From: Podochytrium sp. JEL0797 | Taxonomy: Eukaryota > Chytridiomycota > Chytridiomycetes > Chytridiales > Chytriomycetaceae | Reading direction: 5' to 3' | DNA: 13,412 nucleotides | Assembly: GCA_027596195.1 (NCBI GenBank) | Contig: JADGJG010000724.1 | Location: 1-13,412, forward strand | Shown: in pieces, positions 1 to 8,039 of the stretch | Layout of the letters: each line of letters opens with the position of its first letter | Position numbering within the stretch: position 1 is the first letter of the stretch | Translations under genes and position numbers: made by a program | The notes under the pieces: generated by a model | Told to the model about the DNA's origin: nothing | Databases searched by the model: none | Seen by the model: only the letters and a program-made list of their open reading frames with translations

Positions 1-19
1 TCGTGTGTGGGCGTCCGTC

Positions 20-93
20 GTTGGCCCCCTGTCGGGGCTCCCGGCCCTCCGCGCGCGCCGCGGGGGCGGGGGCCGGCCCGCCCGGGGGCGGGG
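20..93. other. Very GC-rich block with hairpins at the left edge
   Basis: This stretch is almost entirely G and C, in sharp contrast to the rest of the window, and changes abruptly to ordinary composition at 94. It contains GCCCC (24-28) facing GGGGC (34-38) across a 5-nt loop, and CCCGCCC (77-83) facing GGGCGGG (86-92). No coding frame continuing the taxilin gene is convincing here. It could be a local GC-rich element, a structured end or an assembly junction. Confidence 0.4.
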
Positions 94-147
94 TCAACAA
101 AAAGCACATATACACACCACAGCGAGAGACAGAGAGACACTACTTAC

Positions 148-1574
148 TCTACACAATCCTTCAAGCTTCTCCTTTCCGAACCGCGCCGCGTCGATAATTT
201 TGCGCGTCTTGTTGCGTTCCTGCGCGATTTGAATCATGCTATTGTTGATAGCTTCGAGCCGCGCCTTCAGGCTCAAGTTGTCTTGTTCGAGGCGTTTCGT
301 TTTCATGGTCATAGATTCCATTTCGATTCGAAACGTGGAAAACAGTTCGTTGCTCTTGTTGAGCGTCTCTTCCACCTGTTTTTTTGAGGGCATAGAGAAT
401 CAACATCACAACGCGACCTCAAAAACACACAACGCGTCATCATCACAAACCTGCCGAAACTTGTCCACATAAATCTGCAACTGCCTCCTCAAATCCCTCT
501 CCGTACTCAAAAAACTCGCCACCTGACTCCTCAAACTCCAACACCTCTCCGTCTCCTGCTGCGCAATCTGCCGTTGACTCTCCACCTTCGCCTCCAAAAC
601 CCGCATCTCCATCTCATTCGCCTTCATGGCCGCCTCAAACTGCTTCTCGCGCAGACTCCACTGCGAAAAGAAATTGAGCAGTTTGTCCTTGATGGCTGTG
701 TCGTACACGCTCGCGATGGAGATGCTGTCGGTCGTTTCGGGCGTTTCGGGGATGCCGACGACGGATTTGACTTGTGTGATTTCGGACCGGATTTCGGAAA
801 TGGTGGATACGAATTTTGTCGAGAGGGCTTCGCGTTCTTGGGTTTGGGATTGGACAATGGATTCGCACTTTTCCTGCGGGGAATGTTGGGGTTGGTGATG
901 GTGTCGTGGGAGGAGCGAGAGGGGTGGGCGAAAGGGGAATGCTTGGAACTCAGGGAAAACGCAGGCAACAGTCCACCCCCGCAGTCCGAAGCCCCAACAT
1001 TCATTTGTGAATTCGCAACACCCCAATAAAGAGGTGCTAGTTTACCTGGATTTTCTTGTTCTCCTTTTGTATTTCGCGGCACAGGTTTTCAATCTTTTGC
1101 TTCTGCGAGTTCACTTTGGCGAGTTCAGCCTTGAGGGACTCGCGCTCCTTCTTCTCCATGTCCTGACGCTTCAGCATCTTGAGGGACTCTCGCTCCATGC
1201 GTTTGTTTTGTTGATACTGCCATTTCGGAGGGGAGGGGAGTAGGAGGAGGGATCAGCGTTCACGTTTTTTGCCGTTTGAGGTCGAAGGATGGTTCGGCTA
1301 TACCAGGTCAATGTATCGGGACTGAATGAGCTTCAACCGCTCCTCGGCAGGTCGATGGCTCTCGGTGATTATCATGATTTCCCTCGTTTCCTTCTTGACG
1401 AGTTTGGCTGCGCGGAGGAGGGGCGAGGTGTTCTGGCTGTCAGTTTTCCTCGCATTGGAATGGGAAGGGGTGCGGGGGACACACACCAATCAGCCGGTCT
1501 TCCTCGTCCTGCTGCTCCTTTGTCATTTCGAGGTGCGAGATGGTCGAGTGGATTTGCGAGAGCCGGGGGTCCAT
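148..1574 (-). CDS. Taxilin-family coiled-coil protein (3' end unresolved)
   Basis: Taxilins are long coiled-coil proteins that bind syntaxins and act in vesicle traffic. Minus-strand exons I infer: 1574-1485, 1432-1304, 1216-1046, 873-451 and 375-148, all joined in phase 0 (introns 52, 87, 172 and 75 nt), giving 347 residues so far. Family landmarks are SQKQKIENLCREIQKENKK (about residues 111-129, matching the taxilin LESLCRELQ segment), YVDKFRQVEETLNKSNELFS (about 265-284) and KEKLEGLCR at the end. Most of the chain is charged and heptad-like; a Thr/Ser-rich insert (VVGIPETPETTDS) interrupts it. After LCR at 148 there is a strong GTAAGT donor, so at least one more exon is expected, but no convincing one lies in the remaining 147 bases. 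The start is uncertain: Met at 1574 is the first ATG in frame, although the frame is open back to 1667. Family call firm, both ends less so. Confidence 0.85.
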
Positions 1575-1715
1575 CGGGGCACGAAGTTTTTGGGAAATGT
1601 TTTTGCCGAGGACTTGCAACACCCGTCTCTCCTCCAACCCATCAAATAATCCACAATCTGAGCTCGTTTATTCTCTTCAAATCCGAACCCTTCCTCCACA
1701 CCAAAATAAAAACAA

Positions 1716-2463
1716 TCAACTCGAACTGTGCGACCACTTGGACCACAACGCCCACACCGAAATCAACAACACGACAACCAACACGGCCATTGTACACGTC
1801 TGCTGTCCATGCGGTGTCGAGAGCATTGTTTGCATTCGTCGTGCCGATGATTTGAGGCCATCTCCGACCTGGTTGAAGGAATGTGACATGTCTTCGAGGA
1901 ATCTGGGGGGGAAGGGGAATTTCGAAAGCGGTTGGAGATTAGAGTAGCGGAGGAGAGGTGGATTCGCGGGGTTTTACCGATTCTGATCGTTGACGTTGTC
2001 GTGCAGGTTTATTGAAATCTGGCAAAAGGCCAAGGGGGGTTAGTTTTTCAATCGTGTGCCTTCTCTCCTTCGACATGCAGAATCAGCACTCGCATATACA
2101 CATGTCCGAATCCAGAATCCGGCGTCTTTTCACGCAAGTGCGCACCACGAGCCAGGATCTCGAACCGCGAAGCCACCGTTCCGTGATCGGATCCGGGCCA
2201 CACGAGATGCATCTAACTCCTCGCACAGAACACCGACTAAGAATAAATCCACTCACGCCCTTGATTGCTCTGATCTTTGCATGCAGGTTGTTGACGCTCT
2301 CGTCGTTCTGGCTCTCCAACAGCGAGGCAGCCTGGTCATCGAGGATGTGCGAGGCCGGCGAGTTGCTGCTGCTTCCTCCTCCTCCGTTTTGTGCGTAGCG
2401 ATTGCGGTTGTTTGATCCCGATGCGGCGCCCCAGTTTGCGCTTGACGAACCAGTGTTGTTCAT
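1716..2463 (-). CDS. BET1: BET1-family Qc-SNARE
   Basis: BET1 proteins are tail-anchored SNAREs for ER-to-Golgi vesicle fusion. Exons on the minus strand: 2463-2257, 2018-1978 and 1902-1716 (introns 238 and 75 nt), 435 nt and 144 residues, close to the family's usual 115-145. The N-terminal 40 residues are Ser/Gly/Asn rich. The SNARE motif runs from about residue 55 to 110 and includes HAKIRAIKGISINLHDNVND followed by QNRFLEDMSHSF; Gln81 sits where the BET1 zero-layer glutamine lies. A hydrophobic anchor spans about 120-136 (MAVLVVVLLISVWALW), followed by eight polar residues. The middle exon is only 41 nt and carries Gln81. The codon for Arg83 is split by intron 2. The first intron has a clear CTAAC branch point. 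The start codon lies 42 bp from the start of the divergent hydrolase gene. Confidence 0.92.
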
Positions 2464-2505
2464 TCTGTTTTTTCGTGAACAAAGTTCAATCTAATTCTCC
2501 AGAAA
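2464..2505. promoter_or_regulatory. 42-bp divergent intergenic promoter region
   Basis: This is the whole space between the ATG of the BET1 SNARE gene (minus) and the ATG of the alpha/beta hydrolase gene (plus). Both 5' leaders and at least part of both core promoters must be squeezed into it or overlap the neighbouring coding sequence. It is AT-rich compared with both flanks and has no obvious TATA box. The hydrolase ATG has A at -3 (CAGAAAATGG), a good eukaryotic start context. Confidence 0.6.
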
Positions 2506-3960
2506 ATGGCCTCCCCGCCCTCAACCACCTCGACCCACAAACTGCTCCGCAAATGGTCCTTCTCGGTGCCCCGCCTGGCATCCCTCCGCCGCGGGAGCAG
2601 CCACAGCGAGGATGGCACTCCACCACCACAACCCTCCGAGCGCCACCCCGCCTGGCCCGCGTCCGTGTCCTCCTCCGTCTCCGCAATGCGCTTCTTCATG
2701 AACTCGCTCAACACGCCCTCCGTCGACTTCTCCACCTTCAAACGCATCCGTAGAGTCATCAACATCGGCGCTTCCCCCGCCCATTACAGAACCCAAATCC
2801 ACAAGGACTACCTCCCGCGTCTCGACAACCTCATCCTGCCCGGAATGACCGCCGAAGATGCCGAAGGCCTCGTCAAGTTCGAATGGCTCTCGTTTCCAGA
2901 AGACCACCCGACATCTCCAACCACTCCTGACTCATCTGACGCGACCAGTCCCGCTGCCTCCAACGACGACAGGGTCATTCTGTACATTCACGGCGGCGCG
3001 TACTGTCTCTGTTCGCGCAAAACACACCGCGGAATCACCTGGAAACTAGCAAAATACGCGAAATGCAAACTCCTCGTGGTCGACTACCGCCTCGCACCCG
3101 AACACGTATTCCCCCTCGCATTACACGACGTCATCTCAGCCTACTCCTTCCTCACAAACCCACCTCCACACTCCAACCTCAAAAAATACTCCCCCAAAAA
3201 CATCACCGTAATGGGCGACTCAGCAGGCGGAGGCCTCTCCCTCGCACTCCTCCTCTGGCTCCGCGACAACGGATCCCCTCTCGGCCTCGACATGCCCGCC
3301 GGTCTAGGCCTTTTGAGCCCCTGGCTCGACCTCAGCCACTCGATGCCGAGTTTCAAATCCAACGGCAAATACGATTACCTTCCCGACAAAGTCAAGGACA
3401 AGATTCTGCATGAAAACCGGAACCATTATTACGTCAGAGACAACACCTTCCTCAAAAACCCCCTCGTTTCCCCCCTCTTCGCAGAGGAACTCGCAGCCAC
3501 CCCACTCCCCCCACTCCTCATCCAAATCGGCGAATGCGAACGCTTACGAGACGAAAACCTCTCCTTTGTCACCCGCGTGTTCCCCAACTCACGGATCCAG
3601 TTGGAAATGTACGCCGCAATGGTCCACGTGTTCCAACTCTTCAACTTGATGTACCCGTTGGCGGACAAGGCCTTGCTGCGGTTGGGCGAGTTTGCGATCC
3701 AAGTCACAAGCCCTGGGTTCACGCCGGAACAGTTTGAGCGGTCGATGAAGCGATGTGGGAATGAGGAAGGGTTTCCGATGACCGAGATGACTGACGAGGA
3801 GGTGGAGGCGTATTTGAGTTGTCCGGTGGAAGGAGAGGAGGTGCTTGCTCTTTCGCCCACGAGCATGCATTTGGTCGAAAAGGTGAATCAGATGATTTTG
3901 GAAGAGTCAACAATGACAGCGGAGCCTGAAGAAGACGAGACGGATGATGAAAAGAAATAA
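2506..3960 (+). CDS. Hormone-sensitive-lipase-like alpha/beta hydrolase
   Basis: Single-exon gene, 484 residues, probably a serine esterase or lipase of the HSL (alpha/beta-hydrolase fold 3) family; substrate unknown. Family signatures are present in order: oxyanion-hole HGGAY (His162-Gly163-Gly164), the VDYRLAPEH strand (192-200), nucleophile elbow GDSAG (Ser239), SPWLDLS (271-277), the acid loop GECERLRDE (342-350) and catalytic His374 in MVHVFQLF. By alignment with the family, the acid is most likely Glu345, with Asp349 as the alternative. The first 110 residues are an extension rich in Ser/Pro/Arg without a clear signal peptide; a segment near 60-110 resembles the helical cap. The last 60 residues are acidic (EEDETDDEKK at the end). 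It is the only plus-strand gene of the main cluster, divergent from BET1 and convergent with RRN7. A steryl-acetate or triacylglycerol esterase role is possible but cannot be chosen from sequence. Confidence 0.93.
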   Translation: MASPPSTTSTHKLLRKWSFSVPRLASLRRGSSHSEDGTPPPQPSERHPAWPASVSSSVSAMRFFMNSLNTPSVDFSTFKRIRRVINIGASPAHYRTQIHKDYLPRLDNLILPGMTAEDAEGLVKFEWLSFPEDHPTSPTTPDSSDATSPAASNDDRVILYIHGGAYCLCSRKTHRGITWKLAKYAKCKLLVVDYRLAPEHVFPLALHDVISAYSFLTNPPPHSNLKKYSPKNITVMGDSAGGGLSLALLLWLRDNGSPLGLDMPAGLGLLSPWLDLSHSMPSFKSNGKYDYLPDKVKDKILHENRNHYYVRDNTFLKNPLVSPLFAEELAATPLPPLLIQIGECERLRDENLSFVTRVFPNSRIQLEMYAAMVHVFQLFNLMYPLADKALLRLGEFAIQVTSPGFTPEQFERSMKRCGNEEGFPMTEMTDEEVEAYLSCPVEGEEVLALSPTSMHLVEKVNQMILEESTMTAEPEEDETDDEKK

Positions 3961-3961
3961 A
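3956..3961 (+). terminator. AATAAA poly(A) signal overlapping the hydrolase stop codon
   Basis: AATAAA begins inside the last lysine codon and contains the TAA stop (3958-3960). No other plus-strand AATAAA lies in the 124-bp gap to the convergent RRN7 gene, only AATAAT-like variants. Use as a real signal is inferred. Confidence 0.4.
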
Positions 3962-3980
3962 ATAACAAGAAGGACTTTCC

Positions 3981-3986
3981 TTTATT
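3981..3986 (-). terminator. AATAAA poly(A) signal downstream of RRN7
   Basis: Minus-strand AATAAA (plus-strand TTTATT) lies about 100 nt past the RRN7 stop codon and only about 20 bp past the end of the convergent hydrolase. If used, the RRN7 transcript would run close to or into the hydrolase 3' end. A second AATAAA (4084-4089) overlaps the RRN7 stop itself. Confidence 0.5.
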
Positions 3987-4084
3987 AGAATAATATGACA
4001 ATCCCTTTTTTGGTAGCTAAGTAAACTACGCGATTCCGAATCGGCAAAACATCCAACTCCACATTCACATCCCATATTCCCTCT

Positions 4085-5946
4085 TTATTGCCCATTCTGC
4101 ATCTCAAACAAATCCACCAACCCCTCTAACCCCCTCTCAACCGCTCCAACCCCCTTCAAAATCACCCGTCCATCCACCATCACCAACCGCGACCCCAACT
4201 CAATCAACGTCGCGAACGACTCATCCACTTCTCCCATCACGTCATGCAGGTCCACAAGGTGTTTGATTTTGAAGGATCCTGGGTCAGTCGTGAACGTGGT
4301 GTCTGGGGCGTTTATGTAGGGAGCTAGAGGGTGTCGCAATGGTGGGGATGGGAGAGGAGGTTCGGGAGGAGGAGGGGAAGTGGGTTCGAGGCCTTCAATG
4401 ATTTTTTGGAATCCCCATTTACTAACATCTGCGAATTTTTCCGCGTGTGAGCATTATTATAAATTCCAACCGAACGCGCACAAAAAAAACAAAAAAAAAC
4501 AGATGCACTCAACTCAACCGCGGCTTATCGAAAAAGTAATCGCGACAATACGTTGCAAATTTACCCACAGATCCGTGGAATTGAGAATCAAAGTCCCCCG
4601 CTGTTCGCTTGTTGAGGGACGCTGCGCGTTCTTTGTGGATGTAAAGTTTGATGGAATCCGTGATGGATTCGAGAGTCGGGAGATTCGAGATCCAGGAAAT
4701 GAATACGGTTCTAATTCGCCAACATCACATGAACGCAAAACAGCGCTGGTAAGGAAACAATGCGCTGGGCAGAAAAGCGTGAAAAATCAAATCTCCTCAC
4801 CTCTCCACCTTCTCCATCGAATAACACATCTTGATAGCCACAATCAAACAAGAAACAAGCACTACATCCTTCCTCACGCGATTATTTGACCTAGACTTAA
4901 TCCCACCCCCCTCCACAAACCCCAACACCATCCTCACAATCTCGGCACACACATACAACTCAGGCGGGACATTCAACGCCTTGACCCACCGCAACAAGAT
5001 CAGAGGAGTATTCGGTTCAGGAAACGTGACTCCACAGGCCGCGAATACGGAAATGAGCGCTGTCGTGCGTTTGCGGAGGGACGTGTGTGTCGGAACAGAA
5101 GATTTGCGAAACAGTTTCATGGCAAGGGCGTGGCGGGACACGTATTGAAGGAAATCGGGGGGAAGACTGTCGAGAGCGTTGAGGTATGGGATTGTTCCAG
5201 AGTCAGCCCATCTATTGGGGGAGGTTCAGAATTCGTTTGCGCGCTTCGAAACAGAGACGGAAAACGCAACTTGATCACATCGGCCAAGAGAACCGGCAGG
5301 CGCAATTGCACACATGCGAGATAAATAAACACAAGTTGGTACGCCGGTGCCAGAATGTAATTCACAAGCGGAGAATCCTTGTTCAAGTTTGCCGCATTTT
5401 CAGAATGAGGAGCCTCCTTGGCGCGCTTTCGCTTCGCGGCCACGTTTTCGCGCATCTTCTTTGAAGTTGTGATGCCCTGTTTGGACACGTAGATGAGCCA
5501 GAGGTCTCGCACGATGGTTTCGAGAAGTGGAGGGACGCCTTTGAGTTCACAGAGGGCTTTGGCCTGGGCGCGCAGGGACAGCTGGAATGCTTCGAAGAGA
5601 AGGAGGGGTGTGGCGCCGCTGTGAGCGAAGTGAGGAGGGAGTGAGCGGGGTGCTTGGGGAGTATTCCGACTGGGGTGACACTGACCGGAATCCCTTCGCA
5701 AACCGCACCTTGCGCGCCTTCCTCGCACGCCGCGTCTTTCTCAGCCTGGCTCCGGCAAGCAGCGTCTCATCGTCGCCAACCTTGGTTGGTGTATCCGCGG
5801 GATCAGTTCTGAAGACGGGTTGGGTTTGTTGTCCTCACCTCGATCTGGCGCGCCGTGCGTTGCTGGTGCCCGTTGGCGCAGAATCGCAGTCCAGTTCCAG
5901 GATCGCGCCGGAAGTGCGAAGAACGGCACACGGAGCACTTGGCCAT
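4085..5946 (-). CDS. RRN7: RRN7/TAF1B-like RNA polymerase I initiation factor
   Basis: RRN7 (TAF1B) is the TFIIB-like subunit of the RNA polymerase I core factor (SL1), acting at the rDNA promoter in the nucleolus. Exons: 5946-5839, 5780-5686, 5618-5271, 5211-4801, 4710-4565 and 4428-4085 (introns 58, 67, 59, 90 and 136 nt); phases match throughout, giving 483 residues. The N-terminus is a zinc finger with Cys4, Cys7, Cys23 and His27 (CANGHQQ), the C-x2-C-x15-C-x3-H form seen in Rrn7 proteins. A basic linker (KTRRARKARKVRF) leads to cyclin-fold landmarks: QAKALCELKGVPPLLETIVR (85-104), DLWLIYV, then RLPVLLADVIKWADSGTIPY (174-193). A Pro-rich stretch (about residues 385-400) precedes the C-terminal end. 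Intron 1 uses an AAG acceptor and intron 3 a GTTGCG donor, the least certain junctions; the protein match across each supports them. Tandem and downstream of NOB1. Confidence 0.85.
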
Positions 5947-6121
5947 GATTTTTTGTTTTTTTTGGTTTCGCAGCTGCTTTTTTCGCAAAACAAGACCACC
6001 TGCTTCAGTGATGAGAAACTTGAGAAAGAGAACCCGAGAAGAACGCGTCCCTTCCGTCCTTCCTTCTCATAGCTACTCTTGTTATTCGATTCTTAAAAAA
6101 CTCATGCTCCACAAAAAAAAA

Positions 6122-7879
6122 CTACTTCCGACGTCTCCCCTTGCCCGCATTCGGATTCTTCTTTCCATGTCCCACCACCGGTGCCCCAAACACACCACCC
6201 CTGCTGCTGTTCTCGGCGAAATGCACGTAATCAACGTCCATGTAGTCAGCCTTCTTTTGCATCACGCGCTGCGACTTTTTGGCCGCAATAAACTCTTTCT
6301 GGTCTTCACGCAGAATCATGTCGCCTCCGCTCTTGCCGGCGTGACCTCCTTTGGGTGTGGGGATCGAGAACTGATGGGGTAGAAAAACACACAATATGTA
6401 AATATTCAAAACAACACCACAACACCAAATCAAGGAGCTCACCTTGGACCCACGCAAATTGTACTGATAATTTCTCTTCAAATAGAACGTCATCTTGCCC
6501 GATCCATCGACACTACAACTCGTTCTCATGAGCGTATTGTTGCCACACGCCGGACAAAACACTTTGGTCATGTCGGTCGTCTTTTTGAAACATCCGTGGC
6601 AACGCATGATCCAGGACTTGGCCTTCTTGATCACGACTCCGTCGACAGAGATGAGTTTGAGGTTCATTTGAAGGAGAACGTTCTGTACGTCAAGAAAGAG
6701 CGCGGGCATGAGTCAACCAAAACCCGACCAAAAACCAGACGAGAAAAACAAACCTGCATAGCAAAATCCGAAGTAATACATCCAACAGACACTTTCCCCT
6801 GCGAAGCAAGCTGAGTCTGAATCGTTTGCTCATGTTGCGCCTTGATCTTGGCAATGTTTTGCGGCGTAATCCACCCATCGTCCTCCCCTTCCGCAAACAC
6901 ATCCCTCTCCGCCTCAGGCTTGGCTGCTTTCTTTGCGCTCGAGGAAGAGGCAGCAGCTTCAGCGGGCTCCTCCGTCGCTTCCTTTTCTTCAATCACCTCT
7001 TCCACTTCGTCATCCACATACACAATCTCTTCTTCCATCTCAGCGTCGGCAGGAGAGTCGGTAGATTCGGGAGCAGCAGCAGAAGCTACAGCGTTTGATT
7101 TGGATTCTTCAGCAGCGGCAACAGCAGGCTCGACGGGTTCTTCAGCAGCGGCAGCACCAGATTCCTCCGCCTTCTTTTCACTCTCGCCCCCGAAATACGA
7201 AATCGACTCTTCCTCCTCCTTCGAAATGGGAGCAGCCTGGTGCGAGTTCTTTTGCTGCTTCTTTGGAATGAATTGGGTGGGCTAGGGGTTTCGAAACATC
7301 AGAAAAAAAACCCCCCCAACAAGCACTTCAAAAACATTCCAATAACTCACCCTCATCGGCTCTTTCCTCAAATGTTCAACCCCATTCTTTTCCTTCTCCA
7401 TCATCCACGTCAACGCGAGAACCTTCAAATCAACCGAACTCAACACAGCGAAATCTCCCGTCTTTTTGGCAAACGCAGAAACCGCTGCCACACTTTCATC
7501 GGACGGAATACGCGTCTTGATGTTGGTCAACGATTCTGCAAGTTGCAAGTTTTTTCTCGCGTTGAGGTCGCGCACCTGCCCCCAAGAGTCAGAAAACAAC
7601 ACCAGCCCACATTCACTAATCTACAACACCCACCTCCCACAAGACCTCCTGGATCGTCACAACCTCATCTGCAATCTGATCGAGACGCACACCGTGTTTG
7701 ATGAAGGCAGCCGTGTCAGCAACGAGTGTTTCCGTCTTGTTGTTGAATGCGTTGGAAGCCGGGCCGTTGTTGTGCAGATGCACATGCTTCTTGGCGGCAG
7801 CTGCTTTCTTGGCTTTGCCTTTGCTAATGACCGGTTGGAAGTCGTCTTCGTCAAGGGTGGGGTCGGTGGAATCAGCCAT
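6122..7879 (-). CDS. NOB1: NOB1 PIN-domain endoribonuclease
   Basis: NOB1 cuts the 3' end of 18S rRNA (D-site of 20S pre-rRNA) in late pre-40S particles. Exons: 7879-7634, 7575-7351, 7281-6754, 6682-6443 and 6370-6122 (introns 58, 69, 71 and 72 nt), all phase 0, 495 residues, slightly longer than yeast (about 459) and human (about 412). PIN-domain acidic residues are visible: Asp55 (TLVADTAAF), Glu78 (TIQEVLWEVRD) and Asp131 in KKTGDFAVLSSVDLKVLALT. An Ala/Glu-rich linker (about 178-270) explains the extra length. Then come GWITPQNI (293-300), CITSDFAMQNVLLQMNL, and the zinc ribbon Cys361-x2-Cys364-x11-Cys376-x2-Cys379. The C-terminal NOB1 tail has IPTPKGG, a VDYVHF segment and a basic end. 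The start at 7879 is the first ATG and the fit to the family is complete. Confidence 0.95.
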
Positions 7880-7897
7880 GATCAAAACTAATGTTCG

Positions 7898-7914
7898 AAA
7901 AAAAAAAAAAAAAA
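7898..7914 (-). promoter_or_regulatory. Poly(dA:dT) tract upstream of NOB1
   Basis: Seventeen consecutive T on the minus strand, ending 19 nt before the NOB1 start codon. Such tracts commonly exclude nucleosomes in compact fungal promoters. The role here is inferred from position only. Confidence 0.4.
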
Positions 7915-8039
7915 CACCCATGCTTCGGCGCTCTTCACCTCATCCAACCAAGACCACACAATTCGCATTTTACTAATATATTATATCGTTTCCAAAACCC
8001 CCTATCCCCCCCTTAAATTCCCCGCCCCCAACACCCCCA

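Noticed and set aside
406..1026. Single 206-codon minus-strand ORF starting at 1026
   Set aside because: Its first part is intron 3 of taxilin; only 873-451 is coding and it joins upstream exons.
2157..2206. tRNA-like B-box (GGTTCGAGATCC) on the minus strand in BET1 intron 1
   Set aside because: The T-arm stem does not pair, no A-box or position-8 T is present, and the acceptor stem has mismatches.
1903..2256. snoRNA hosted in the long BET1 intron
   Set aside because: I found no C/D box pair (RTGATGA with CTGA) or H/ACA arrangement.
5117..5728. Single 203-codon minus-strand ORF
   Set aside because: Its middle is RRN7 exon 3, but both ends are intron or out-of-frame exon sequence.
6842..7285. 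147-codon plus-strand Ser/Ala-rich frame
   Set aside because: It is a mirror of the Ala/Glu-rich linker in NOB1 exon 3.
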